Source of the DNA: Cordilura impudica
Taxonomy: Eukaryota > Arthropoda > Insecta > Diptera > Scathophagidae
Assembly: GCA_963682025.1 (NCBI GenBank)
Contig: OY821517.1
Span: 232,466,581-232,530,580, forward strand
DNA length: 64,000 bases
Direction of reading: 5' to 3'
Below the pieces are notes generated by a model. It was not told the origin of the DNA, searched no databases, and was given only the letters and a program-made list of their open reading frames with translations. Made by a program: the position numbers and the translations under genes. Below are positions 21,537 through 31,961 of the stretch, in pieces (within the stretch, counting starts at the first letter, position 1; each line of letters starts with the position of its first letter).

Positions 21537-22253
21537 TTATTAATTATTTGATTTTTTTTTATGTATCAGGTGTAGGGAGTTAGTTGTGAGGATATAACGC
21601 CAACATTATTGGTTAACATTAAAATCGTTCGTTGTTAGGATAACTAATTATTTGTTTTATTGTACTATTTACCAGGTGTAGGTAGTTTTCGGGTCGATTA
21701 ATTGTTAGATTATTGGATTCGTTTGGAGAATAATAATTTTTTTTTGTGTGTTTAGTTTGTTACTACTTTTTGGATCTTTTAGTTTTTCGAAATGTGCAGT
21801 TAATTTTCATTGATTGTTTTGTTTTATAGGGTGTTTTTAGAGGATATTGCATGCGTTTTGATTTTTACGAGTATTTTAATTTAGTTTTGATTTATCGGAT
21901 AGTTAGTTTTCACTGGGAAATATTGAATGTATTTTGTAGAGTATTAAATATACATATATTTTTTTTTTTGGGATCGTCTGTCTTTAGTTTGGATTTTGTT
22001 CATTTTTTTATGTTTATTCAGGGAATGGTCTTAAAGTTGATTTTTATTTTTATTGCGTAATTTTATCAAATATATTATATTTCATTTTATCACATATATT
22101 AAATATGGGTTGCGAGTAGGGTTTGAATATTTATGAGTTTGAATATTTATTGGTTTTTATTTTGTGCAATATATATAAGTGAGTTTTAATTTTATTGGGA
22201 TTTTAATTTTAATTATGAGTATGTTTGTTCGAAAGCGCATCATTTTTATATAA

Positions 22254-23372
22254 GTGGTCCGAGAGAGGGTGCCTTAACACCGAGTGTCATAAAGTCGAAT
22301 AGACCTTAAGGCCCACTCAATCGGACATAAAGTCAAATTTTCAAAATTGAGACATAAAGCCGATTTTCGATTTGTATCGATTGAGACTTAAAGTCAAATT
22401 TTAAAAAGCAAAAGAGACTTAAAGTCAATTTTTGTGATTAAGCAAAAGTACCATTAATTTTTTTGTTTTTTGTTATACAAAAATATTAATTTTTTTTTGT
22501 TTTGTTTTTTTGTTTTTTTTTTTTTTGTTTTTTATTTATTTTTATTGTTGTTTCTTTTTTGTTACAAAATTAAACAGAAAATGATTTAAATGAAAATTAG
22601 GGATTTTTCCTTTTACAGAATGTTTTAATTGAAAATTAGGGATTTTCCCTTTTACAGAAAATTAGCAATCCTAATGGCATTTTTTTTATAATACAAATAT
22701 TACAACACGTGTATCACTATTAAACTATTAACATATATGTATGTAATATGAATTGATCAATGTCATTGGCAAATGCACTTTTATAAAGTAATAATACAGG
22801 TTGACACATGTTATTAAAAACTTAGTTTAGTTCATCTAATTATAATGTTATATTATTATGATGATATTAAATTATTGCTAATTCATTTTTTCTTTATCAG
22901 TTTGTAAAAGGAAAAACATTCTGTAAAAGAGAAAATTCCTAATTTTCATTGAAAACATTCTGTGAAAGGGAAAATCCGTAATTTTCATTTAAGACATTAT
23001 GTAAAAGGGAAAATCCCTAATTTTCATTTAAAACATTCTGTAAAAGGGAAAATTCCTAATTTTCATTGAAAATATTCTGTAAAAGGAAAAATAAGTTTTT
23101 GTTTTAATAATAATAAGCCTGTGTGTTTAAAAAATGTAGCCCTGTATTTTATTTTGAATATTTGTTAGCAGAGACACCAACCTAAGCCATGTAAACTAAA
23201 ATCTCGCCGAAATGAGACATAAAGTCGAATTTTAATATTTACTTTGAGCCATAAAGCCGATTCGGCTTTACGTCTCAATATTAAAAAATTTGACTTTATG
23301 TCCCATTGAATGGAACTTAAGGCCTATTCGACTTTATGGCACTCGGCGTTAAGGCACCCTCTCGTGGTCCGA
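22254..23372. mobile_element. Fold-back Mutator-like element with 9-bp duplication (element 22263-23363)
   Basis: The ends are GAGAGGGTGCCTTAAC and its complement, with inverted repeats that extend, with differences, over at least 100 bp on each side (about 22263-22440 and 23185-23363). They are rich in short motifs such as CATAAAGTC. The element is flanked by a perfect GTGGTCCGA at 22254-22262 and 23364-23372. A 9-bp duplication, long TIRs and GAGA-like ends fit Mutator-like elements; 8-9 bp duplications of other superfamilies are not excluded. No transposase is present. Confidence 0.78.
22917..23111 (+). repeat. 39-bp tandem repeat, five copies, inside the fold-back element
   Basis: Copies start at 22917, 22956, 22995, 23034 and 23073. 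The consensus contains CATTCTGTAAAAGGGAAAA followed by CCTAATTTTCATT. Two inverted copies lie at about 22580-22665, so the interior is itself an inverted repeat. Confidence 0.8.
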
Positions 23373-23587
23373 TTGTTTTTTTTAATTGTTTGTGAAAATT
23401 AGGTTATTGATGAATTTCCAGGAATTTTAAATTACAGATGAATGTTTAATTATAGGTTGGTTTGTTACTCTCGGATTTTATTGTTTTTATATAGGGAGGG
23501 ATTTTTATTTTTCTGTTTTTGTTTTATTTAGTACTATAAAGATCATTTTTTTTTACGGTTTAGTAGGGACTGGGTTGGTAAATTCGT

Positions 23588-24133
23588 ATGGAGCAAACAC
23601 TGGTCGAATTAGAACAAGCGAAACAGCTGCTAGCGGACTTCAGGGCAAAGACGGATTATTTCCTCGAAAGGCTTTGGGGTGATGTCAGACGTCGGTGCCA
23701 GACCCAGGAGAATTTTCATCTCATAAAGGCTAAGGTTGACGGTACCTGGAAAATCACTAGATTGGAAGAGGCCGATCTAGTGCTAGAGGAGTTGTGCCGG
23801 TTGGTTGAAACACAAGAGGAGTGTAATACCGGGAAGATCTTGGAGCTTAAGGAGGAATTGGAGGCTCTCCAAAATCAAAACAAGAGACTTAAGTACAAAA
23901 TTCAGGAGAATCTAAAGGAGGCGGAGATTTTAGACAAGGAGAACGAGGCCCTACAGAGGACAATATCGGGTGCAGGCGCGTCCTCGGTCAGAAGATTAGA
24001 GTTCGAGGACCTCGAGGAAGCCAATAGGAGAATTTCAGAGTTGCAGGGTCAGCTACGTTTAGCACAACAAGAGCGCAGTATACAGACGGGGGATCTGTAC
24101 CTTAAGGAGCCTAGGGGGCAACAGCCAACATAG
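23588..24133 (+). CDS. Parent element ORF 1: coiled-coil Gag N-terminal protein or first half of gag
   Basis: A 181-residue frame begins MEQTLVELEQAKQLL at ATG 23588. It is strongly charged and rich in Glu, Lys, Leu and Arg in a heptad-like pattern (ELKEELEALQNQNKRLKYKI), so a long coiled coil is likely. It ends with TAG at 24131-24133, and the next frame starts ATGATG at once, in the same frame. It may therefore be a separate product, or the N-terminal half of Gag cut by a nonsense mutation. Coiled coils are common in Gag multimerisation regions; no known domain name is assigned. Codon composition is more GC-rich than the surrounding DNA. Confidence 0.7.
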   Translation: MEQTLVELEQAKQLLADFRAKTDYFLERLWGDVRRRCQTQENFHLIKAKVDGTWKITRLEEADLVLEELCRLVETQEECNTGKILELKEELEALQNQNKRLKYKIQENLKEAEILDKENEALQRTISGAGASSVRRLEFEDLEEANRRISELQGQLRLAQQERSIQTGDLYLKEPRGQQPT

Positions 24134-25276
24134 ATGATGTCCTCCCAGGATATTCTGAAAACGGTCAAGGCGTTAGTGCCTACGTTCGGCGGCGAGCCAT
24201 CGCCAAGCCTGCAAACAGAAGTGTATAAATTCATTGATGGATGTAGATTGGCGCCGAAAGGGGTACCGCCGGAAAAGGTGGAGGAATATTTGGAAATTGT
24301 GAAACAGAGGCTTTACGGGGATGCGTACCAGTTGGTGAGGTTACGTACTTTTACGTCAGTGGATGAGTTGTTGGCAATTGTAAAGTCAACATATTTAAAG
24401 AGTAGGTCGCTTGACTCGGTGCTAAGGGAGCTATATGAAGCCTGCCAAAGGAGGGATGAGGATGTGAGACAGCTTCCTAGGCGTCTTCAGACATTAGCAG
24501 CAACAGCTCATGCCATACTAGATGAAAACTATAAAGGCAGAAAGGACGAGATAATGACTATTGAGATAGAAAGAAAGGTAAAGTCAGCATTCACATCTGG
24601 CCTGAGGGATCCAATGCTGCGTGGTAGGATGTTGGCAAGCAGCTCATGTAAGTTGGACGATCTCTTGATGGAAGCACTGGCGGCTCAAGCACCTCTTTGG
24701 CGGGGGGATGATCCTCCGTTAAGGGGTGTAAATTTTAACGAGGAGAACACCCGCGAGGATCCAGTCTCGGGTCTCATGGCAGCCGTAGAACAGTTGTTGC
24801 GCAGGACGGAGGCAGATAAGGCAGCTCCGCTCAACAATGCTGGGTCAAGCGGTACGCCATACAATAATGCTGGGTCAAGTGGTACGGCATACAATAATGC
24901 TGGGTCAAGTGGCAATGCATACAATAATACTGGGTCAAATGGCAATGCATACAAAGCACCGCCCTGTTCGTTCTGTCAACGGGCGGGACACACTCGTGAT
25001 GTATGCTGGACAAGAAAAAATACCACATATTGTGTTGAATGTAGAATATACGGCCATGAGCCAGGTAGGAGCTGTGGTAGGGAGCCTCGACGATGGAGAG
25101 AGGGCAATCTGGAGGATCGAGACCAAAAGGGAAATTCTATAATTGCGGCAAGTAGGGACATTTTGGAAGGCAATGTACACAGGGGAGAAATGTGTCGGGA
25201 AACGGGCAGGGCTACCGACTCGATCACGCGAAAGTCTAATACCGTTGGTAACATCGGAATCTGCGAAGGCGGCTGA
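24134..25276 (+). CDS. Parent element Gag with zinc knuckles
   Basis: This 380-residue frame starts MMSSQDILKTVKALVP. Its first two thirds resemble a retrotransposon capsid region (LVPTFGGEPSPSLQ, SGLRDPMLRGRML). Then comes a four-fold 10-residue repeat (NNAGSSGTPY type), then two CCHC knuckles: CSFCQRAGHTRDVC (C-x2-C-x4-H-x4-C) and CVECRIYGHEPGRSC. A third knuckle (YNCGK, stop, GHFGRQC at about 25130-25185) is out of frame in this copy and has a TAG, while the copy near 38826 keeps CYNCGKEGHFSRQC. A frameshift near 25095 therefore changes the C-terminus here. Gag packages the RNA into particles in the cytoplasm. Confidence 0.8.
   Translation: MMSSQDILKTVKALVPTFGGEPSPSLQTEVYKFIDGCRLAPKGVPPEKVEEYLEIVKQRLYGDAYQLVRLRTFTSVDELLAIVKSTYLKSRSLDSVLRELYEACQRRDEDVRQLPRRLQTLAATAHAILDENYKGRKDEIMTIEIERKVKSAFTSGLRDPMLRGRMLASSSCKLDDLLMEALAAQAPLWRGDDPPLRGVNFNEENTREDPVSGLMAAVEQLLRRTEADKAAPLNNAGSSGTPYNNAGSSGTAYNNAGSSGNAYNNTGSNGNAYKAPPCSFCQRAGHTRDVCWTRKNTTYCVECRIYGHEPGRSCGREPRRWREGNLEDRDQKGNSIIAASRDILEGNVHRGEMCRETGRATDSITRKSNTVGNIGICEGG
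24833..24952 (+). repeat. 30-bp tandem repeat in gag, four units
   Basis: Four in-frame 30-base units (AACAATGCTGGGTCAAGTGG core) encode NNAGSSGTPY-like decapeptides just before the zinc knuckles. The same four units recur at 38527-38646. Confidence 0.9.
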
Positions 25277-25560
25277 GGTAGGACCGATTGCGGGGTCGGA
25301 TATGAATATAGGGGGGATTTCAGCTAGGTGTAGTTACGCAGATTCGGTGTTTGTAAGATTGCCATGTGCTTGGGCAAAGACGGGGTGTCTGAATTTATTA
25401 GTGGATACAGGGGCAGACACCAGTATGGTAAAGGACAGCAGTTTTACGGAGGATATTAGTGTGGACGGGACGGTGGTGAAGGACCTGCGAGGAGCATTCG
25501 GAGGATTCTCCAGGACTATAGGGTTAGTCATTATTAATCATTCGGACATCGCTGAATTGG
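25143..25560 (+). pseudogene. Parent element protease, 5' part, cut by the composite insertion
   Basis: In a different frame from gag, this region reads through SVFVRLPCAWAKTGCLNLLV to the aspartic protease site LLVDTGADTS (about 25396-25425). Then comes GAFGGFSRTIGLV. It stops matching the family at the GAATTGG sequence ending at 25560. The remaining protease (GFDMHC onward) is at 43879. Gag and pol in different frames is normal for gypsy elements that use frameshifting. Confidence 0.85.
25557..25560. repeat. TTGG target-site duplication, left copy (composite insertion)
   Basis: The family sequence GAATTGGGGTTCG, intact at 39250, is split here. GAATTGG is on this side and TTGGGGTTCG resumes at 43875. 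Confidence 0.85.
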
Positions 25561-26375
25561 TGTTATGTACTAAACCGCTGAAACAAAAAAAATGACGCAT
25601 CCTACCGGCTGCGCCATTAATGTTATACTCCTAACAGCTGAAACAAAACAAAAAAAAAAACGAGGGTTCGCCTATTGTGTTTTAGCGCTGGCAAGCGCTG
25701 TCAATCGACGCCCAAACGGCGTCAATGTAGCTGTGAAAAAAAAAAGAAAAGAACAAACAAAACCAGATTCCGTACCAGTTAGACAGTGCGGCCTCTAGTT
25801 TTCATCTGCTGCCGTTATGCACTCTCTATTCTTTATTTATACAAAAATCTTATACCTAATCTTAAATTATGAAAATAAAATTAATTGAATAAATAAACAA
25901 ACATGCAAACAAACAAAAAATAAAATAACAGCAATAATATAGTATAAATAAAAATACAAAAAAAAAAAACAAATAAACAAACATACAAACAAACAAGAAA
26001 TAAAATAACAGCAATAATATAGTATAAATAAAAATACAAAAAAAAAACAATGACCAGTTTCATGGTCATGGCACACTTTATTCGAAATGATTCAATAAAA
26101 AAAAGTATGTCATTTAGAAAAAATGCCACTGAATATGCGGAAACAATATTGCATTACTCTACCCCAATGCAGAACGTTCATAAAAAAAAGTAACGACTCA
26201 GCATATGGGAAATAGAGTTAAATGAACCGCAAAACAAACAAACATAGTGCATGGTAATACGGGCGTCACAATGACGAATTGTTTTACGCAAAGTCGCGAC
26301 TGACATACGTTTGTTTGACCGATCACTTACACTCAAGAAAAAGTGTCTGTAAATTATTATATTATTTATTTATAC
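25561..26375 (-). repeat. Antisense LTR (U5 side) of the left copy, first part
   Basis: The reverse complement matches the family LTR end: GTTTCAGC units, TGGCGCAGCCGG at 25605-25616, canonical end TGTTATACTCC at 25621, stem-loops, and the ATAAAG region. It diverges further to the right. Element C interrupts the LTR at 26376, and the LTR resumes at 32583. Confidence 0.75.
25890..26049. repeat. 80-bp tandem duplication in the antisense LTR
   Basis: Two units of 80 bases (AAATAAACAAACAT... to AAATACAAAAAA) are nearly identical. Copies of the LTR elsewhere do not show this. Confidence 0.8.
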
Positions 26376-27014
26376 TGTTACAAAAGACTGCGCTTTTATT
26401 ATTAAAATTTTATATAATTTTATTCTTTAAATAAATTGGTTCCCGAGAGGTATTTATGGTATTTTTTTTCTTTTGCTTTTATAAAATTATATAACATCAG
26501 CTACCGGGCCACAGAATGTGCTGGTGAAATGATGATGATTTTGTTTAGATGAGTTTTTGGTGCGATCAATGCTGCGATGACAGAATCTATGGAAGAAGTA
26601 TAAAAATTATTAATAATTGTGCGGTGATGATAACTATATCGACTTCTCTTATTAAAAGCCCAAACTTCACTGTTTTAATTTGGATTTTAAGGTGTCCCTC
26701 ATCGCTGAATTTTGACCTTGTCTTCTCCTTGAAATCTAGTTATTAACTTATCTTATTTACAGATAAATTACCGAAATAATGTTCAAGCACTTTTTTTTTT
26801 TTTATTTGTTCGTATAAACTCTGTATTGTTTTATATCTCCTCATCTCTTTTCTTTTTCTTTCGCCAAAAACCAGTTCGATACTCGTTGGTTCAAGTTAAA
26901 GTAAACACATCGAATCGTGAAAGAGATGTAACACAGGGATGTTATAAAACGGTTATCGTTGCCGGTTTTGTTATTCATTTATAAAATCGTAACATTATTT
27001 GTGAAATCGTAACA
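26376..27014 (-). repeat. 3' LTR of element C (639 bp)
   Basis: It runs from TGTTACAAAAGACTGCGC to GTGAAATCGTAACA. Next to it on the right the minus-strand sequence AAGCCGAGGGCAA is a weak polypurine tract. Confidence 0.9.
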
Positions 27015-27025
27015 TTGCCCTCGGC

Positions 27026-29791
27026 TTAGACTCTAGTCACCTGACAGAGTTCACTGTTAAATTTAGCTAAACGATTTATGTGCACTACCTTATTGGTCCT
27101 TTTTCCAGGACTTCGAATACGGTAAATAAGTTCGGTAATTTTCTCCACAACCGTGGTAGGGCCAATCCAATCCGATTGAAGTTTCGGACATAATCCTTTC
27201 TTTCGGATGGGGGAATAGAACCACACTTGATCCCCAGGAGCAAATTCTTGTGCGTTGGACCTCATATCATAACGATGTTTGGTTGATTCGGCTGCGAGTT
27301 TAAGGTGTTTTCGTGCTATATCATGCACCTCCTCCAGACGGCTGCGAAAATCGCGTAAGTAGATAGCTTCATTTGTTACCTTCGTATCTGGCGTAGAAAA
27401 TATAAGATCGGCCGGAAGACGTAGCTCACGACCAAATGTGAGCAATGCAGGACTAGAGCTCGTAGCTTCGTGTTCAGTAGCAAGTAGAGCGAGAGGCAGT
27501 AGTTGGTCCCAGTTACGTTGATTCCGTTCAACAAATTTGGCTTAGTAGTCCAGCAGTGTTCGGTTGAAGCGTTCAACCATCCCATCAGATTGTGGTCGCA
27601 GCGGAGTTGTACGAGTTTTTTCAACACCAAGCAGCTCCATACATTTCTGAAAGATATCAGATTCAAAATTACGGCCTTGGTCAGAATGTAAAACAAATGG
27701 AATGCCAAATCTGCAGAAAACTTCGCTAACAAGAGCAGTGGCTACCACTTCGGCTGTTTGATTTGGCGTTGCCAAGCATTCCGGCCACTTAGTAAAATAA
27801 TCCATGCATACCACGATATACCGATTTCCAGATGGAGTAGTAGGAAGGGGGCCTAAGATGTCTTTTGCCATTCGTTCGAAGGGCAATCCAACGGTGCTTG
27901 GTTTAAGAGGACCTATGGTCCTTTTGGAGGGTCCCTTCCTTGCTGAGCAGATATGGCACTGGTTACACCATTCAATAACATCAGTAGTGCGACGATTCCA
28001 ATAAAATCTAAGTTTTACTTTGATTAACGTCTTTCTTTGACCCAGATGACCTCCGGTTACTGATTGATGTAGCTCCGTCAGAACAGATGGTATTAAGCTT
28101 TTAGGTAAAACGACTACATTTTGTACGGTTCCGTTTGGAGCTAAACGATGACAAACTAGAACATCATTTTCAATAAATAACTGATCCCACATATGCCAAT
28201 ATGCTTTCAAGTCAGACGATTCACCCCAAATATCAGATTTAGGCGGACGATTACGGTCCTGAATCCATGATCGTATTTGTTTAAGAACACCATCTTCTTT
28301 TTTAAATTTTTCCACATCTTCAGGAGCAATTTGTACAGTCATTATATTACCCGTATCGCTTTCTTCAGCCCGAGAACAAGTTTTGCAATCTCCACATGGT
28401 CTACGAGAAAGAGCATCGGCGTTTCCGTGACTAGTGCCTTTTCGGTGTTGAATTTCCATGTCGTACTGCTGTAAGCGCTCCAGCCAGCGAGCAGTCTGTC
28501 CTTCTGGTTCCTTAAAGTTACAAAGCCACCTTAGGGAGGCGTGATCAGTTCTAAGAACAAAAGGGCGACCAATCAGATAATGATGAGAATGTTTAGTAGC
28601 AAGTATCACGGCAAGAAGTTCTTTACGCGTTACGCAGTAGTTTCGTTCAGCTTTTTGCAGCGTTTTACTAAAGTATTCCATAACCCTTTCTTGGCCGTTT
28701 TGAATTTGACTTAAAACTGCACCCACTCCACAATTGGATGCATCAGTATCTAATATGAAGGTATCACTTTCATTTGGAAATGCCAGGATAGGTGCTGACA
28801 TTAATTTTTCTTTGAGTACTGTAAACGACTGTTGGGCATCTTCGCTCCAGAAAAACTTTCTGCGCTGTTCTGTCAGTTCATGTAAAGGGCGAGCCACTGC
28901 GGAAAAATTCTCAACAAATTTACGATAGTATGAGCAAAGACCTAAAAATGCACGTACTTGCCTTTTATTTGTAGGTGTTGGCCATTCCTTTACGGCAGTA
29001 AGCTTCTGAGGATCGGCTTCTAGTCCCTCACGCCCGACTATGTGGCCAAGGTAGTGTACCCTGGGTTGGAAACAATTGCACTTTTTCGGGCTTAACTTCA
29101 AGCCGGCTGATTTGAGTCGTCTAAAAACTTGAGACAGGTGTTCTATATGGTCTTCAATTGTGCGAGAATGCACGATGATATCATCTAAATAGACTAAAAC
29201 GGAACGCCATGTCACGCCCGAGAATAGACCATCCATTAATCGCTCGAAAGAAGCGGGCGCATTAGTTAGTCCAAATGGCATTACATTAAACTCCCATAGA
29301 CCAGACGAACAAGAAGATGCTGTTTTGGGTTTCGAAACTTTATCCATTTTGACCCGCCAGTAGCCGCTTTGAAGGTCCATTGTACTAAACCATTTAGAGC
29401 CATGTAAAGTCGACAAAATATCGTCCATACGAGGGAGAGGGTAGGAGTCCCTAATGGTCACATCACTGAGGCGGCGATAGTCCACACAAAAACGGGTGGA
29501 ACCATCTTTTTTTCGCACTAATACTACAGGTGATGACCAGGGACTTTGTTATGGTTGTATAACACCTCGAGCATGCATGTCGGTCACTAGTAGCTCCATT
29601 TCTCGCTTCTTTTCTAGGGGTACACGTCTTGTGGATTGTTTAATTGGCTTGGAACTTCCGGTGTCGATATTATGCCGGCAAAGATTAGTATGACCAAAAT
29701 CCAGCGGTCCATTTGAAAACACATCTTTATATAGGTGCGTCATTTTAAAAAAAATTAGCACGGTCATCGTCCTTAATTTCAGAAGACACAT
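27026..29791 (-). pseudogene. Element C pol: RT, RNase H, integrase; two nonsense codons
   Basis: Minus strand, from 29791. RT starts after the protease linker (MELLVTDMHARGVIQP), then a TAA at about 29548, then MRKKDGSTRFCVDYRRL. YLDD is in VLVYLDDIIVHS. RNase H shows FILDTDASNCGVGAVLSQ, TRKELLAV and RTDHASLRWL. Integrase has the H2C2 finger (HQSVTGGHLG, CNQCHICSARK), then DILGPLP, HSDQGRNF and PQSDGMVERFNRTL for D, D and E. A second TAA just after LLDY (about 27541) separates the core from the C-terminal domain (27445-27026; GPTTVVEKI in place of the usual GPY/F-like motif). A shift in a run of eight T (minus strand, about 29748-29755) separates pol from the protease frame. Catalytic residues are all present, so the copy is only lightly damaged. 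Confidence 0.9.
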
Positions 29792-30653
29792 TTAGGTTAA
29801 GGTAAGTATTATCTTTGTTTAGTGGCTCCGGAGGTTGCTGAATATTTTCCAATGGAACCACATTTACCTCCTCAAGCTGACCAACAACTGTCATTGGTAA
29901 GATTTTCTTCTCCTCTTCATTAAGATTTATGAGACGTATGGGAAGGGTATCAGTTGTGGATGTTACTAGTGTCCTGCCTAATATAACACCTGACGGCAGC
30001 ATGGACTCATCGCAGGTGTCTACCAAAGATTCTTCAAATGTATTTTTATAGACACATTTAGCAGTTACACGCAAATCGGATCCCGGCGGTAATGTAACTG
30101 CGTCCAAAAAGTAAATCATATTACGGGGTGTAAACTCAGGAAGATAGAGAGGAACGGAAACGCGTTCCAAATCTAGTCGAAGTTCATTTATGTTGATAGA
30201 AGCCTTATGCTTACGCAGGAAATCAAGACCAAGAAGCGAAGGGGTTGGTCCGTTTACGACTAGGAACTCGTGAGATAATGGCACTTGTTTAAGATGGAAT
30301 GAAAGTACAACAATGCTAGTTGCTTTAAAATTCTCACCACTAGGACCACGCAACGTAACATTGCAATCTCGCATAGGGGCCGAAGGTGGAACGAGTTGAA
30401 TATTAATAAGCGAAGCAGATGCACCTGTATCCACAATCATTTCATACGGTTTTTCTTCAATAAAAGCAACACATTTCAAACTTTGGTCTCCCCATGCGCC
30501 GATGTTTAAGGTTATCTCATTGTTATGTTTCTTATTATCATCTTTAAACTCCGTTTTGCCTTTGTAGATCTTTACGTTGGAGGTAACGGCATCCGGTGAT
30601 GTTGGAATATTGAAAGGTGGTTTATGTTGAGAAGCTCTTTGGTTTCTAATCAT
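29745..30653 (-). CDS. Element C protease region
   Basis: A 302-residue minus-strand frame from 30653 carries the aspartic protease site MIVDTGASASLI near residue 105. Conserved flaps follow (FLVVNGPTPSLLGLDFLRKH). The C-terminal third (LINLNEEEKKILPMTVVGQL) is the linker to RT. It ends at 29745 only because of the T-run shift that puts RT in the next frame. The family normally makes one pol polyprotein, so this is the N-terminal part of pol. It is separated from gag by a stop. Confidence 0.85.
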   Translation of the reverse strand: MIRNQRASQHKPPFNIPTSPDAVTSNVKIYKGKTEFKDDNKKHNNEITLNIGAWGDQSLKCVAFIEEKPYEMIVDTGASASLINIQLVPPSAPMRDCNVTLRGPSGENFKATSIVVLSFHLKQVPLSHEFLVVNGPTPSLLGLDFLRKHKASININELRLDLERVSVPLYLPEFTPRNMIYFLDAVTLPPGSDLRVTAKCVYKNTFEESLVDTCDESMLPSGVILGRTLVTSTTDTLPIRLINLNEEEKKILPMTVVGQLEEVNVVPLENIQQPPEPLNKDNTYLNLNVSSEIKDDDRANFF

Positions 30654-30667
30654 CGATCTGGGCTTCC

Positions 30668-31961
30668 TCAGGTCGACGCCTCTTCGTTTCCCGACCGGTT
30701 ATTGCGTTTTTGAGAAGTCTGTGGTCGGCTATGGATTTGGTTAGCAACTTCAGTTTTCACTTCCAATTGATATATATTGCGCTGTTTAGAACGGTTCATC
30801 TGCGACTGCAAGTCCTGTGCAGTTCTTAAAGCATCTCTAATAGACATAGGTCGACTGGCCACAATTAGTCCCTGGAGCTGAGTGTCACGGAGGCCATCAA
30901 TAAATTGGTGCATTACTATTTCAGTCACCATATCTTTTGGGGCACCGTTAAAGGCATTCAATGATAGACGTTCAAGTTCCGTAGCAAAGTCTTCAACTGA
31001 CTCTTTAGGGCCTTGTACACACTGGCGGAAATACTGATAGCTAGCGTGGGCATAAAGGGAGAATCTATCGCGCATTAGCTGTCGCACTTGTTGATAAGTG
31101 GGAGTAGGGCTACTGGGAATGGTTCCATATAGCCTTAAAGCCCGACCTCTCAAATTGGAGGTTACGGCCATCAACTTCTCTTCGTCGCTTCATTGATAAA
31201 AACGTGCGGCATCTTCGACTTGACGTTCATAATCGGACCAAGAAGTTGATCCATCGTAAGTCGACACATAATGAGGTTTGAAGCTAGACTTGTTAGATAA
31301 AGCTAGTGGGTATCCATCACTTGGGTAAAACATCGAATGATAGTTCGGTCCACGAGAGTGCTGAAATTTGACTCATGGTGGTGGTGGAACGCTATTATTA
31401 TCTACTCCCACTGGAACGTGACGATGATCGTGATGATTATTATTATCGGTGGGGTCTATGTCTTGACGATCAGAGGGAGATATTTGGGATGATCGTTGGG
31501 GCCCAAAGGCTACGGCACCACTAGATGGTTCACCAGAACCAGGATCCATGAATCTAGAAGCAGGTTCTATGGATCCACAAGCAAGATCTATGGATCCAGA
31601 AGCAGGATCCACGACAGATCTAGTCTCATGCCGTGAATTTTCGCATGCAGCAACTTGTGGTGCGGGTTGTTGTATGGCATAGGCTGAGCTTGCAATGGTA
31701 GTAGATGTTCCAATCAAGGCACGTGTCTGCTGTTCTACCTCCGATAACCTATTAGTCATACTAAAATGTAAGTCCCTCATATTTTTTTAGCAATTCTTCA
31801 TCGCGCCGTTTCTGACTTTCCATTAATTGGTCGATAGTCTCTTGCACCGTCTGTGTGACTGTGGCCAGGAAGCTGGAATTTCTTTTCCGATTTGGCATGG
31901 CAAGGTATTCAACAGAATTCCGAACGTAGACCCCACACCTGACACCAATGTTACAAAACAC
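30668..31961 (-). pseudogene. Element C gag, frameshifted
   Basis: The likely start is at MPNRKRNSSFLATVTQTVQE (about 31898). The frame shifts at a run of seven T near 31783-31790, between DEELLKK and MRDLHFSM. It continues through 31780-31373 (coiled-coil-like SEVEQQTRALIG, then a Ser/Asp-rich linker), reaches a stop near 31370, and resumes through DGSTSWSDYERQVED to the capsid-like 31174-30668 (MRDRFSLYAHASYQYFRQCV, LRDTQLQGLIVASRPM). No zinc knuckle is seen. The duplicate at 33811-34282 has six T at the same place and keeps the frame open, so the seven-T version is a mutation or sequence error. Confidence 0.8.

Larger units (their letters stand above)
21537..23587 (+). other. leader of the parent element, with a nested fold-back element
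   Basis: About 2 kb of T-rich DNA lies between the LTR and the first ORF. A homologous leader piece occurs at 40303-40640. Unlike that piece, this copy lacks the TGGCGCAGCCGG primer-binding-site motif next to the LTR; it reads TTATTAATTATTTG instead. The nested element 22263-23363 makes up half of the length. Confidence 0.7.

Noticed and set aside
22917..23111. 39-bp direct repeats considered as a CRISPR-like array
   Set aside because: There are no unique spacers, and the repeats are part of a fold-back transposon.
24833..24952. Regular 30-bp direct repeats considered as a CRISPR-like array
   Set aside because: The units are contiguous with no spacers, keep a reading frame, and lie in gag.
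25862..26129. Phe/Tyr/Cys-rich minus-strand frames
   Set aside because: They are readings of an 80-bp tandem duplication in an LTR.
26549..26746. 65-residue frame repeated at 32122 and 34506
   Set aside because: It lies in the LTRs of element C and repeats only because the LTRs do; there is no gene-like context.
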